DNA of 37,225 nucleotides from DUNY01 sp964520055 (GTDB lineage Bacteria > Bacillota > Thermosediminibacteria > Thermosediminibacterales > Tepidanaerobacteraceae): assembly GCA_964520055.1 (NCBI GenBank), contig CAZFME010000007.1:1-37225 (forward strand), written 5' to 3'. The notes under the pieces were generated by a model that was not told where the DNA came from, searched no databases, and saw only the letters and a program-made list of their open reading frames with translations. Each line of letters opens with the position of its first letter. Positions within the stretch are counted from its first letter, which is position 1. The translations under genes were made by a program, and so were the position numbers. Positions 14,718 to 23,562 of the stretch are shown here, piece by piece.

Positions 14718-17700
14718 GTATCTCATCTCCCTTCATGTGTTCTTCACTTTCTCCGGTTTGCTTTATGTCACATCTTAAGCATCTATATGCTTCTTGATAG
14801 GCAATTTCTTCCGAAAGGCAGGACTCCACTTCAACAAAATTCCTTTTCCTTTCTTCAGGCGTCATTTTTTGTATTTTGCATCTTTCCATGTGGTTTTCAT
14901 CCGGTTCATATTCGGCTTTCCTCATATATTCTTTTTTTCTCTTGTACAAGTTACCGCCAAGGTATTTGTCAATAGATAATGCAGCTTTATGCCCGAAATC
15001 TATTGCCTCTATAACCGTTGATGGTCCGGTGATACAGTCGCCCCCGGCGAAAACGCCCTGCAAAGATGTCTCAAGGGTATTTTTATCAACTTCAATGGTG
15101 CCGTCTTTATACATTTGCAATTCAGAAATTTCTACGTCCGGTTGTTGACCTATGGCTTCGATGACATTATCAATTTTTACATCAAACTCTGAATTGGGTA
15201 TGGGTACGGGTCTCCTACGACCGCTCCTGTCAAATTCACCGGGTCGCATCCTCTGTATGCGCATTTTTTCGACTTTCTCACCTTTTCCCAAAATTTCAAC
15301 CGGGGTGGTATAGAAATGTAACTTCACTCCTTCATCCATGGCATCTTTTACCTCTTCCTCCTGTGCGGGCATTTCTTCACAGCTTCTTCTGTAAAAAACA
15401 TGTACTTCCGAAGCCCCTATTCTGAGTGCAGTGCGAGCTGCATCCACCGCCGCATTACCACCGCCTATGACGGCCACTTTCTCACCGGTTTTTAATTCTT
15501 TGTCGAGTTTGTGCCTTTTTAAAAAGTCAATTGCCGAAAAAACACCCTCCAATTCTTCACCGGGAATTCTCAGTTTAAAATCCTTGTGAGCTCCTACTGC
15601 AATGAACACCGCTTCAAAACCCTCATCCTTTAACTCCTGCAGTGTGAAATCTTTTCCGAGAGCGGTGTTTAATACTATCTTTACACCTGCGGATTTTATG
15701 TGATTTATTTCAGCTTCAAGGACATCCTTAGGTAATCTATAATCAGGTATACCAACAGCCAGCATACCGCCCGGAACCGATAGAGCTTCAAATACCGTTA
15801 CGCCGTATCCCTCTCTTGCCAGATAATAGGCTGCTGTCAACCCTGCCGGGCCGGCACCTATTACCGCCACATTTTTACCTTTTAACGATTTCAAAATAAC
15901 TTTCTGGGGGTACTTCATATCATAATCAGCGGCAAAACGCTTCAACGCCCGAATAGCTATAGGCTCATCTATTTGCTCCCGCTGACATTTTGATTCACAT
16001 GGATGGGTACATACCCTTCCACAGACCGCCGGAAAGGGATTGTCTTCCCTAATGATTTTTACTGCATTGGCGTAATCTTGGTTTCTTATGGCATCTATAT
16101 ATAGAGGTACTTCGACTCCGGCAGGACAGGCATTCTGACATGGAGAGGCAAATAGGGCGGCACATACCGAGGCTGGGCACTTCTTGTCTTTAATATGAGC
16201 TTCGTACTCATCTCTGAAGTACTTTATTGTCGTAAGCACCGGGTTAGGGGCCGTCTGACCCAGACCACATAATGCCGTTTGTTTTATAGTATTGCCAATG
16301 TCTATCAGTCTTTCGATATCGCCCTCTTTCCCCCCACCTTGAGTTATGTTTTCCAGTATATCCAACATTCGCTTGGTTCCTATACGACATGGGATACATT
16401 TGCCACAGGACTCATCTTGAACAAATTGCAGGAAGAATTTGGCGAAATCCACCATGCAGGTATCTTCATCTACAACGATGAGGCCTCCTGAGCCCATAAT
16501 TGTGCCTAATTCGCTCAGGGATTCATAATCAACCGGGACATTTAAATACTCTTTTGGTATGCACCCCCCTGACGGACCTCCGGTTTGGGCAGCTTTAAAC
16601 TTTTTACCTTCTGGGATTCCACCGCCTATATCAAAAATAATATCACCCAAGCTTGTGCCCATGGGCACTTCCACCAAACCGGTATTGTGAATTTTACCTG
16701 CCAAAGCAAAAACTTTAGTGCCGGTATTTTCTTCAGTCCCATGACTCGCAAACCAATCCGGACCCTGTAAAATTATGGGACATATATTGGCAAATGTTTC
16801 AACATTATTCACTAGGGTCGGTTTACCGAAATAACCTTCATTTGCAGGGAAAGGCGGTTTCGGTCTGGGAATACCCCTCTTACCTTCAGCGGATGCAATG
16901 AGTGCCGTCTCCTCACCGCATACAAAAGCCCCTGCTCCGATTTTTATATCTAAGTCGAAATCAAATCCGCTGCTTAGGATATCATTCCCCAGCAATCCCT
17001 TTTCTCTAGCCTGGTTTATAGCATGAGTCAATCTCTCTATGGCCAAAGGATATTCAGCCCTCACATAGATGTAACCTTGATTTGCTCCTACCGCATATCC
17101 GGCAATAGCCATGGCTTCTATTACAGAATGGGGATCCCCCTCTAAAATGCTCCTGTCCATAAAAGCCCCCGGATCTCCTTCATCGGCATTGCACAACACA
17201 TACTTTGGCTTTCCCGGTGCCTTAGCAGTAAAACTCCATTTTAGACCTGTTGAAAAACCTGCGCCACCTCGACCCTTAAGGCCGGATTTCTTAATAAATT
17301 CTATTACCTCATCAGGTTTCATATAGGTCAAAACCTTACCAAGCGCTTTATACCCATCAAAAGCAATATACTCTTCAATACTCATTGGGTCCAGGATTCC
17401 TGTGTTTCTTAAAGCAATTTTGAGCTGTCTTGAAAAGAACGGATTTTCACTGGGGTGAGCAGTGGGCTTGCCTTCTGTTGTCTTTGTGATGAATTCTTCC
17501 ACTATTTGCCCCATGTAAAGGTGTCTTTCGGCAATTTCCTTGGCTCCCTCCTCGGTAACCTTTGTATAAAGCACACCCTCCGGATATATGAGCATCATGG
17601 GTCCCAGTTGACAAGGTCCCATGCAACCTGTGACAATAACCTTTACTTCCGCAGAAAGACCTAATTCATTGATTGCATTGACAAATGCATCTTTAACTTT

Positions 17701-17766
17701 TAAACATCCTGACGATATACAGCCACCGCCTCCGCAAACCAAGACATGACTTCTGTAAAAATCCAT
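14710..17766 (-). CDS. hndC: NuoF-like hydrogenase flavoprotein subunit fused to a GltD/NfnB-like NADPH oxidoreductase module
   Basis: Diaphorase subunit of the hydrogenase. Residues 1-100: thioredoxin-fold [2Fe-2S] domain (Cys11,16 and Cys48,52). About 110-520: NuoF core with FMN/NADH loops GRGGAGFSTGLKW (165-), CNADEGDPGAFMDR, GAGAFVCGEETALI, and [4Fe-4S] ligands CGKCIPC (454-460) plus Cys500. Ordinary HndC/HydB then ends in a two-cluster ferredoxin; here that is replaced by a GltD-like module: Cys530,535,543,547 and Cys582,586,590,594 clusters, an FAD loop GAGPAG (637-642), a second nucleotide loop GGGNAA (768-773) followed by FYRRSCEEMP, a pattern typical of NADPH-binding GltD/NfnB proteins, and a closing FAD motif GVFAGGDC. 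Length 1018 versus about 600 for the unfused subunit. The fusion suggests the complex handles both NADH and NADPH, as in Stn/Nfn-type transhydrogenases. Confidence 0.93.
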   Translation of the reverse strand: MDFYRSHVLVCGGGGCISSGCLKVKDAFVNAINELGLSAEVKVIVTGCMGPCQLGPMMLIYPEGVLYTKVTEEGAKEIAERHLYMGQIVEEFITKTTEGKPTAHPSENPFFSRQLKIALRNTGILDPMSIEEYIAFDGYKALGKVLTYMKPDEVIEFIKKSGLKGRGGAGFSTGLKWSFTAKAPGKPKYVLCNADEGDPGAFMDRSILEGDPHSVIEAMAIAGYAVGANQGYIYVRAEYPLAIERLTHAINQAREKGLLGNDILSSGFDFDLDIKIGAGAFVCGEETALIASAEGKRGIPRPKPPFPANEGYFGKPTLVNNVETFANICPIILQGPDWFASHGTEENTGTKVFALAGKIHNTGLVEVPMGTSLGDIIFDIGGGIPEGKKFKAAQTGGPSGGCIPKEYLNVPVDYESLSELGTIMGSGGLIVVDEDTCMVDFAKFFLQFVQDESCGKCIPCRIGTKRMLDILENITQGGGKEGDIERLIDIGNTIKQTALCGLGQTAPNPVLTTIKYFRDEYEAHIKDKKCPASVCAALFASPCQNACPAGVEVPLYIDAIRNQDYANAVKIIREDNPFPAVCGRVCTHPCESKCQREQIDEPIAIRALKRFAADYDMKYPQKVILKSLKGKNVAVIGAGPAGLTAAYYLAREGYGVTVFEALSVPGGMLAVGIPDYRLPKDVLEAEINHIKSAGVKIVLNTALGKDFTLQELKDEGFEAVFIAVGAHKDFKLRIPGEELEGVFSAIDFLKRHKLDKELKTGEKVAVIGGGNAAVDAARTALRIGASEVHVFYRRSCEEMPAQEEEVKDAMDEGVKLHFYTTPVEILGKGEKVEKMRIQRMRPGEFDRSGRRRPVPIPNSEFDVKIDNVIEAIGQQPDVEISELQMYKDGTIEVDKNTLETSLQGVFAGGDCITGPSTVIEAIDFGHKAALSIDKYLGGNLYKRKKEYMRKAEYEPDENHMERCKIQKMTPEERKRNFVEVESCLSEEIAYQEAYRCLRCDIKQTGESEEHMKGDEIHG

Positions 17767-17786
17767 AATTTATATTCCCCCTTCCC

Positions 17787-18092
17787 CTATATGTTCGGGA
17801 TTACCCATTCTTGGATAATTGTTCTGTTTAAAATATGGTGAAATATTATTCCACATACCTTTTCCGGTGTAACCAGACAATAGGTCACTGTCGGTAAACC
17901 TTCCATGGAAACGTCTAATAGGGGTTCCATTGAACAGAGACCGATACAGCCAGTGAGCTTTAGCTCTACATCTAAAATATTTTTTTGCTCTATTTCCCTC
18001 TTAAAGGTATTCAGCACATCCTTTGCTCCGGCAGCCATACTGCATATTCCATATCTTAAGACAACATGAGCCCTGGGCGTATTAACCGTCAT
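17787..18092 (-). CDS. hndB: HndB-like thioredoxin-fold [2Fe-2S] subunit
   Basis: A 101-residue protein of the thioredoxin-like [2Fe-2S] ferredoxin family, found as HndB in NADP-reducing hydrogenase operons, where it is thought to pass electrons between subunits. Cluster-type motifs are GICSMAAGAKDVL (Cys17) and TGCIGLCSMEPLLDV (Cys49 and Cys53), with Cys72 as a possible fourth ligand. The gene lies 20 bp before hndC and 44 bp after hndA. The gene order hndA-hndB-hndC-hndD is the same as in Solidesulfovibrio fructosovorans. Only three cysteines sit in obvious cluster positions, so whether it still holds a cluster is uncertain. Confidence 0.85.
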   Translation of the reverse strand: MTVNTPRAHVVLRYGICSMAAGAKDVLNTFKREIEQKNILDVELKLTGCIGLCSMEPLLDVSMEGLPTVTYCLVTPEKVCGIIFHHILNRTIIQEWVIPNI

Positions 18093-18136
18093 TTTAATTA
18101 CCTCCTTTCGGATTTTTCTAGACGCTTAAACGGGAA

Positions 18137-18724
18137 TCACGCAGGAGCTAGCTTACTTTTAGGTTCAGCACTCGACTTCTCTTTTTCACTGCTAAACTGT
18201 TCTTGTTCTTTCATAACCTCAGCATAGTCTTTAAAAGGCGGTTCATACCTTGAAATGATTCGCGAAACATCTTCCGGTTTCAATCTTGCATACACATCAT
18301 CGTTAATGGTCATTACAGGTCCTAACCCACATGCCCCGAGGCATCTAATGATGTCAATGGAAAACAGTCCATCATCAGTAGTATCACCTGGTTTAATTTT
18401 TAGATACTGTGTCAGCTTTTCTATTACCTTATCCGTTCCTCTTACATAACAGGCAGTCCCCTTGCAGCAGCTTATTTGATATTTACCCTTGGGTTTTAGA
18501 GAAAAGAAAGTATAAAAGGTAACTATGCTGTATATTTCACTTAATGTAATATCAAGCAACTCTGAAAGCCGGATTTGGACCTTTCGTGGGATAAAGTTAA
18601 AATGTTCCTGGACATGTCGTAAAATCTGAATAATTTCCTCTTTCTTATTGCCGTGTTCTAACACAAGTTCATCAACCCATACGAGTTCCTCATCACTGAT
18701 ATCAAAAATATTCGTTTTAGCCAT
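18137..18724 (-). CDS. hndA: NuoE-like [2Fe-2S] hydrogenase subunit (HndA type)
   Basis: First gene of the hydrogenase operon. NuoE-type subunits carry one [2Fe-2S] cluster that exchanges electrons with the FMN of the NuoF-like partner. The N-terminal helical domain (EEIIQILRHVQEHFNFIP) is followed by the thioredoxin fold with ligands Cys87, Cys92, Cys128 and Cys132 (CCKGTACYVRG … CLGACGLGPVM). The 195-residue length is slightly long because of a charged, low-complexity tail (about 30 residues rich in Glu, Lys and Ser) after the domain. The ATG has AGGAGG upstream. A sigma-54-type promoter lies about 50 bp upstream of the start, making this the head of an activator-dependent operon. Confidence 0.93.
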   Translation of the reverse strand: MAKTNIFDISDEELVWVDELVLEHGNKKEEIIQILRHVQEHFNFIPRKVQIRLSELLDITLSEIYSIVTFYTFFSLKPKGKYQISCCKGTACYVRGTDKVIEKLTQYLKIKPGDTTDDGLFSIDIIRCLGACGLGPVMTINDDVYARLKPEDVSRIISRYEPPFKDYAEVMKEQEQFSSEKEKSSAEPKSKLAPA

Positions 18725-18773
18725 TTACACCCCTCCTGATAATTTAAATGTTCCTTATTTTCTTAATATATAA

Positions 18774-18789
18774 AGCAATCTTCATGCCA
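18774..18789 (-). promoter_or_regulatory. Sigma-54 (-24/-12) promoter of the hnd operon
   Basis: The minus strand reads TGGCATGAAGATTGCT. Against the consensus TGGCACG-N4-TTGCW this is one mismatch, with the GG and GC dinucleotides at the correct 10-base interval. Transcription should start near 18763, giving a leader of about 40 bases. A sigma-54 activator gene is located at the other end of the operon. Confidence 0.8.
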
Positions 18790-18842
18790 TGAACATGCCG
18801 AATTTAATAAACTCCCAAGGCCTGATTAAACATGGGAATAAT

Positions 18843-18891
18843 AAAAATAAAAAACGGCATTGAAAATAAAAGAAAAATTTTCAATGCCGTT
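18843..18891 (-). terminator. Strong hairpin with T-tract upstream of the hnd promoter
   Basis: A perfect 15-bp stem (AACGGCATTGAAAAT with its complement) around nine bases, followed on the minus strand by TTTTTATTTTTATT. It should stop read-through from the DUF2148 gene into the hnd promoter. Its arms also contain GCATTG/CAATGC, a hexamer repeated elsewhere in this gap. Confidence 0.75.
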
Positions 18892-19027
18892 GAGCATTAA
18901 ATGTTTGTAAGTGGCCTTTGTTACAATGCTCTTAATAAAGTCATACAAAATAATGCGTTTTTTTATTAAAAATGCAGCATTGCATTAAATAAATCATTTG
19001 TTATAGCAGCTTTCTAAAATACTATTC

Positions 19028-19057
19028 AAAAAAGCAATGGAGCACCGTTGCTTTTTT
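19028..19057. terminator. Hairpin terminator after the DUF2148 gene
   Basis: AAAAAAGCAATGG pairs with CCGTTGCTTTTTT (one G-T pair) around AGCA, about 40 bases past the stop codon. The symmetric A and T arms allow function on both strands. The remaining stretch 18892-19027 holds scattered AATGC motifs and no gene. Confidence 0.75.
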
Positions 19058-19097
19058 GGGCTAGCTTTTATTTTTTTAGTCCAATAGGATAGGAATT

Positions 19098-19619
19098 TTA
19101 TCTGTCAAAGAATATATTTTTACCCGTAGCCGACAGAGGAATTCCCAGCACCACATCACCATCGATGATACCCATCTTTCGGGCAACTACACCGATGCGA
19201 TACATGATGCGGTTATCTACATTGAGCATGCTGGCAGTCTTAGCAGCAGAACCAATGGCAATGCCTAAGTCTACCAATCGCCATGCACAAAAAGGTCCTG
19301 CAAATTCAAATCCATCATTGGGTTTTGGAAGTTTTGCACATTCGTCGTATCCACAAGCTCCACAGTTTAGGCCGGCGATTTTGGCATCTTTTATTGCCAC
19401 CAGCAGCACTGCTCCACAACTGGCAACTCCTCGGCCATCCCGGTCATAATTCCTTTTACCGTGCTTTTCACCGTAGACGGCCATTTCCTCTCCCAATTTT
19501 GCAAGCTCGCTTTCATCATCTACGACCTTTATTTCTATGTAGTCCTTTCCTGCAGTCTTGGGAGCGGTTCTGGCAGAGAGAGCCATGAACTGGGCCGCCA
19601 TTTTCAGTGCACTTTTCAT
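19098..19619 (-). CDS. DUF2148 ferredoxin-domain protein
   Basis: A 173-residue protein of the DUF2148 family, small Fe-S proteins common in anaerobes and of unknown function. The key motifs are ASCGAVLLVAIKDAKIAGLNCGACGYDEC, with four cysteines, and GPFCAWRLVDLGIAIGSAAKTAS, which resembles a nitroreductase-like helix. The N-terminal MKSALKMAAQFMALSARTAPKTAGKD start is typical of the family. GAGGAGG lies ten bases before the ATG. It is upstream of the hydrogenase operon in the same direction but separated from it by two hairpin terminators and a sigma-54 promoter, so it is a separate transcription unit. A redox role is likely given the cysteines; a link to the hydrogenase is possible but not shown. 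Confidence 0.85.
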   Translation of the reverse strand: MKSALKMAAQFMALSARTAPKTAGKDYIEIKVVDDESELAKLGEEMAVYGEKHGKRNYDRDGRGVASCGAVLLVAIKDAKIAGLNCGACGYDECAKLPKPNDGFEFAGPFCAWRLVDLGIAIGSAAKTASMLNVDNRIMYRIGVVARKMGIIDGDVVLGIPLSATGKNIFFDR

Positions 19620-19808
19620 AAAAGTAATGCCTCCTCTTTCTATATTTTATTATTAATGCTAGCATAAAAAGCTACCCGGTAAAGATTGCAGCACTTTTTC
19701 CTTAAGTTAAACCCGTTACTTTTGGCTTAGTCCTGCACGCCCCAGCTATATTTCATCAAACTTAAAAATGACAATGGTATTACTTAAAAGGTAACGTTCA
19801 CCATTATC

Positions 19809-21050
19809 TTATTTATGCTTCTCCCGTTTACATTTAATCCGTTCCAGGCGTTTTTTAAGCTCACTCATTTCATCCTTCAAAGAGCATCCAATAAATGTAC
19901 TCTTTTTATATACCGTTTCCAAAGCCCTTTGGGTTACAAGAGCAGCTCTGTCATAATCCTTAAGCTTATGTTCGTAGTATTTGGCAAGTTCCACCAATGC
20001 AAAGACGGTATTTATATTATATTTGGCCATGTTAATCCAAAGTCTTTCAGCCTCCTGCCACCGCTCCAATCGCTTGTAGAGCAAGGAGAGCTGTATATAG
20101 GACTTTTCCCTAACTCCCGATACGTTTAAAGCTTTTTCATAGCATTTGATGCTTTGCTCAATCATCCCCATATCTTCAAAGACTCTGCCTAGACAGTAAT
20201 AATCTTGATTGGGACATGTTGTCGAATCGAAAGGGGCTTTGAAAGATCTGGCCATGCTAACTGTCAATGTAACCATAGATAGGATATCCATGCGGTTGTG
20301 ATAAATTATAGGCTTTAAGGGATAAGGATTTCTATCCCTTAAAAACTTGAAATATACCGAGGGTATTTCACAACCTGGTATATCGCCTTCCCGTTCAAGT
20401 GACAGAAGGTTTATCTCCAGCGATGAAAGGCTCACACTTTCTAAACGCTCTCTATAAAGCCTTCGGGCTGAGGCCAAAAGATCAAGATGAAAAGTCTTTT
20501 CAACCGGATTTTCCATGCGGTTAAGCATGTATCGGGTAGATAACAAAGGTATATCAAAAGACTTACCGTTGAAACTCACCATACTATCGAAATTTTTTAG
20601 CAAATTGCTTAAACTGTATAGAACAGCTATCTCTTCATCATAATCTCTTATGAAATACTGTAAAATCTTAAAACTATTTCCTTCAAAAAACCCTACCCCG
20701 GTTAAAAATGCCAGAGTCCCTGTGCCACCGGCAAGTCCAGTGGTCTCTGTATCAATAAAAACTGCTCGGGAGAAATCAAAACCTGCGTAGTTACAGTTTT
20801 TGGCAATGAGCTTTAATATTTCCCCGGAAATATTAAAGACGGAATCAAGTTTAATTTTGCCATGCAAGTAGGAATCCGGATAAGTTTTTTTTACTATAAG
20901 GTGCTCGCCGAAAGGTGTATTCACCGTGGTCGCCTCGAGCGCTGTATCCACAGCCGGATAAATATCATTTTTCGGTGTGTGTATATTAGTTTTTATGTTA
21001 CCTTTCTGTTTACCGGATATAAAGGTTTTCAACTTTTCCGATAGATTCAA
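19809..21050 (-). CDS. yprB: YprB-type RNase H-fold exonuclease with TPR tail
   Basis: A 413-residue protein matching YprB: an N-terminal DEDD-type 3'-5' exonuclease fold with the metal-site motifs FIDTETTGLAGG (near 98), MVSFNGKSFDIPLL (near 158) and IIYHNRMDILSMV (near 248), followed by TPR-like helical repeats (GRVFEDMGMIEQSIKCYEKAL and later). It probably works with the YprA helicase in DNA or RNA processing, but the substrate is not established. The start is a TTG that overlaps the yprA stop codon (TTGA), with AAGGGGTG upstream, so translation of the two is coupled. The sequence after its stop up to the DUF2148 gene is about 190 bp. Confidence 0.88.
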   Translation of the reverse strand: MNLSEKLKTFISGKQKGNIKTNIHTPKNDIYPAVDTALEATTVNTPFGEHLIVKKTYPDSYLHGKIKLDSVFNISGEILKLIAKNCNYAGFDFSRAVFIDTETTGLAGGTGTLAFLTGVGFFEGNSFKILQYFIRDYDEEIAVLYSLSNLLKNFDSMVSFNGKSFDIPLLSTRYMLNRMENPVEKTFHLDLLASARRLYRERLESVSLSSLEINLLSLEREGDIPGCEIPSVYFKFLRDRNPYPLKPIIYHNRMDILSMVTLTVSMARSFKAPFDSTTCPNQDYYCLGRVFEDMGMIEQSIKCYEKALNVSGVREKSYIQLSLLYKRLERWQEAERLWINMAKYNINTVFALVELAKYYEHKLKDYDRAALVTQRALETVYKKSTFIGCSLKDEMSELKKRLERIKCKREKHK

Positions 21051-23305
21051 TCGGGTAGCACCCCTTTTATGATTTTTAAGGCAAAGGTTTTACTGCCATG
21101 GCCGACTTCTTCATATGGGCCCACACAGGATGGGCAGCCGTCTTCACAGTCGCATTCCATTATAACCTGCCGGGCCGCTTTTAATAGCTGGTCTTCCATG
21201 TCATACAGTTTTTCTGAAAATCCCACACCACCGGGGAAATTGTCATAAATATATATCGTGGGTGTTTGTGTGAAAGGTGATCTTATTTGTACAACTCCTC
21301 GAATATCCCTGGGATCACACATAAGATAAAGTGGAGCTATATTTACCATGACATTACATAGTCCAAGAAGGCCCGACTCCATCTCTTCCCGAGAAAGCTC
21401 ACCGGTGTTCTCAGGAATTGATAGCCAGTACGCCGTAGTGTGCATCTCTTCTGGTGGCAGATGTATGTGGCCGAAACCCAAGTTTTCGTGGGTAAAAAAT
21501 TTTATCTTCTTAAACATGGTAGCCAAGCTGGTCACCATAACTTCCCCTATGTAATTTTGCCCTTTAGCTGTGGTCTTTTCTCTGAATACATCCAAAACTT
21601 TGATTTCCACGGCAAGGTTGGCATCTGTATAATAATCCACACTAACTTTTCGAACATAGGCCTTTTTCTCTTCGTAATCCAACTTTTCTACCTGATATTG
21701 CTGACCGGCATGAATATATATGGCCTCTTCATGAATCATCATTGGAGCACTGCTGCGGTCAACTTCCCCTATAGCTTTGGCACCGTCGGTAATATCTATT
21801 ATCACAAAGTTTTCCGTGGATGCACTGCGCAGGCTGATTTCTTCAGCAGGGAAGGATTCGGCCATCCAATGCCAGCGACCTCCCACATGTCGAAGGATTC
21901 TTTCGCCTTCCAAAAAAGCTAGAATCTCATCTATATTTGCACCGCCGAAGGTCTCACTGTCAGCAAACGGCAGTTCAAAGGCTGCACATTTTATATGACT
22001 TACAAGAATGTATAGGTTATCCGGATTTATCAGGCCATGTTCCGGAGAGGCTTCAAAGAAGTATTCCGTATGGTTTATTATAAACTGGTCCAGTGGGCTG
22101 CTGGAAGCCACCAAAATTGAAGCAGATACCGAGTTCCTTCGGCCGGCTCGGCCGGCTTGCTGCCAGGTACTTGCTACGGAACCAGGATAGCCGGTTATAA
22201 TGCTTGCATCCAGATTGCCTATATCTATGCCGAGCTCCAAAGCATTGGTACTAACCACCCCAAGGATTTTCCCTTCTCTTAGACCTTTTTCAATCTCCCT
22301 ACGCTCTTTAGGGAGATATCCGCCCCGATATCCTCTTACTGTGTTAACCCCGCCGGGAACCTTTTTCATCTCTTCCCGAAGGTATGTAAGCATTACCTCT
22401 ACTGCCAAGCGGCTTCGTGCAAAGGTTATGGTTTGAATCTTGTTTTTTATAAAACATAAAGCCAGGGTTTTCGCCTCCAATAAGCTGCTGCGCCGAATTC
22501 CCAGTTGTCGATTTACAACAGGAGGATTGTAAAAAATAAGATTTTTTTCACCGGCTGGGGCACCATTTTGGTCGATTAAGACCATGGGCTTTTCTGTAAT
22601 TTTTTCGGAAAGTTCTCGAGGATTGGCTATGGTAGCCGAACAGCAAATGCAGATAGGATCCGAGCCATAAAACTTACATATTCTACGGAGCCTTCGCAGC
22701 ACATTAGCGGTATGACTGCCAAAAATCCCTCTGTATATATGTATTTCATCAATCACTATATACTTTAGGTTGGAAAAAAGCTTCATCCACTTGGTATGAT
22801 GTGGCAGTATGCCGGTATGAAGCATATCCGGATTTGTAACTACAATATGCCCATCTTTCCTTATGGCTACACGAGCATTGACGGGGGTATCACCATCATA
22901 GGTAAAGGTTTTGATATCTTCCCCCATTTCATCCACCATATCCATAAGTTCTGATACCTGGTCCTGGGAGAGAGCTTTTGTAGGGAAGAGATATATAGCC
23001 CGAGTGTTTTTATCAGCAAGGATGTGATTCAGCACCGGCAGATTATAGCAAAGTGACTTGCCTGAAGCCGTAGGGGTAACCACCGTAATATCATTATTTG
23101 ACGTAACTTCATCCAGTGCTCTCCGCTGATGGGAGTAAAGCCTGTATATGCCTTTTTTCTTCAAGGCTGAAACAAGTTTTGAGTTCAAATATTCGGGGAA
23201 AGCCTCATATTCTCCGGGCTTTTCGGGTATGTTTGCCCAATGAGTTATGTTTTTAGCCAAACGCTCCTGGTTTTTTAACCGATCCATAATTTGCTCTAAA
23301 TTCAT
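21047..23305 (-). CDS. yprA: YprA-type DEAD/DEAH-box helicase with DUF1998 zinc domain
   Basis: A 752-residue superfamily 2 helicase, paired with yprB as in Bacillus. Walker A is TPTASGKS (77-84), the DEIH box lies in YIVIDEIHIYRG, and motif VI is QQAGRAGRRN. The C-terminal DUF1998 region ends in a four-cysteine cluster, CDCEDGCPSC, near residue 725. This helicase family (YprA/MrfA) unwinds DNA 3' to 5'; MrfA acts in repair of mitomycin C damage. I place the start at ATG 23305 with GAGGAGG eight bases upstream; a longer frame reaching 23407 has no ribosome site there and runs through a TATAAT box and hairpin. A -10 box TATAAT sits at 23336-23341. Confidence 0.9.
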   Translation of the reverse strand: MNLEQIMDRLKNQERLAKNITHWANIPEKPGEYEAFPEYLNSKLVSALKKKGIYRLYSHQRRALDEVTSNNDITVVTPTASGKSLCYNLPVLNHILADKNTRAIYLFPTKALSQDQVSELMDMVDEMGEDIKTFTYDGDTPVNARVAIRKDGHIVVTNPDMLHTGILPHHTKWMKLFSNLKYIVIDEIHIYRGIFGSHTANVLRRLRRICKFYGSDPICICCSATIANPRELSEKITEKPMVLIDQNGAPAGEKNLIFYNPPVVNRQLGIRRSSLLEAKTLALCFIKNKIQTITFARSRLAVEVMLTYLREEMKKVPGGVNTVRGYRGGYLPKERREIEKGLREGKILGVVSTNALELGIDIGNLDASIITGYPGSVASTWQQAGRAGRRNSVSASILVASSSPLDQFIINHTEYFFEASPEHGLINPDNLYILVSHIKCAAFELPFADSETFGGANIDEILAFLEGERILRHVGGRWHWMAESFPAEEISLRSASTENFVIIDITDGAKAIGEVDRSSAPMMIHEEAIYIHAGQQYQVEKLDYEEKKAYVRKVSVDYYTDANLAVEIKVLDVFREKTTAKGQNYIGEVMVTSLATMFKKIKFFTHENLGFGHIHLPPEEMHTTAYWLSIPENTGELSREEMESGLLGLCNVMVNIAPLYLMCDPRDIRGVVQIRSPFTQTPTIYIYDNFPGGVGFSEKLYDMEDQLLKAARQVIMECDCEDGCPSCVGPYEEVGHGSKTFALKIIKGVLPD

Positions 23306-23357
23306 TTTATGCCTCCTCTCCCCCACTTTCCCTTTATTATAGCATATGAAAACGCTG

Positions 23358-23380
23358 AAAAAAAGCAGTTTCGCTGCTTT
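23358..23380 (-). terminator. Hairpin terminator upstream of yprA
   Basis: AAAGCAG pairs with CTGCTTT around CGAAA, followed on the minus strand by a T-run. It lies just upstream of a TATAAT box for yprA, so it shields that gene from upstream transcription. Confidence 0.6.
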
Positions 23381-23480
23381 AAACCGTTTCTTTACATCAA
23401 TAAACAATAATTTTATAATAATATTTTACGTGTTTTAATCAAATAATAAGTAAAGCAATCCAACTTAAGGAGCGCTATAC

Positions 23481-23516
23481 ATGTGGCTTGTTTTTGATAT
23501 GAAAAATCAGAATTAG
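23481..23516 (+). CDS. Possible 11-residue leader peptide
   Basis: AAGGAG eight bases before an ATG, then MWLVFDMKNQN and a stop, 46 bp ahead of the next gene start. The ribosome site is as good as those of real genes here. It could be a leader, a decayed gene start or chance. Confidence 0.3.
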   Translation: MWLVFDMKNQN

Positions 23517-23562
23517 TGAGATGTCAAAAAACACTGAAGAGTATAGAAGGAGGTTATCTTAG

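Noticed and set aside
21047..23305. yprA with DUF1998 as the DrmB/DrmA part of a DISARM defence system
   Set aside because: It is coupled to yprB as in ordinary housekeeping loci and is 10 kb from the restriction gene.
23306..23407. N-terminal extension of yprA
   Set aside because: The added 34 residues contain the ribosome site, a TATAAT box and a terminator hairpin; homologues start at the downstream ATG.
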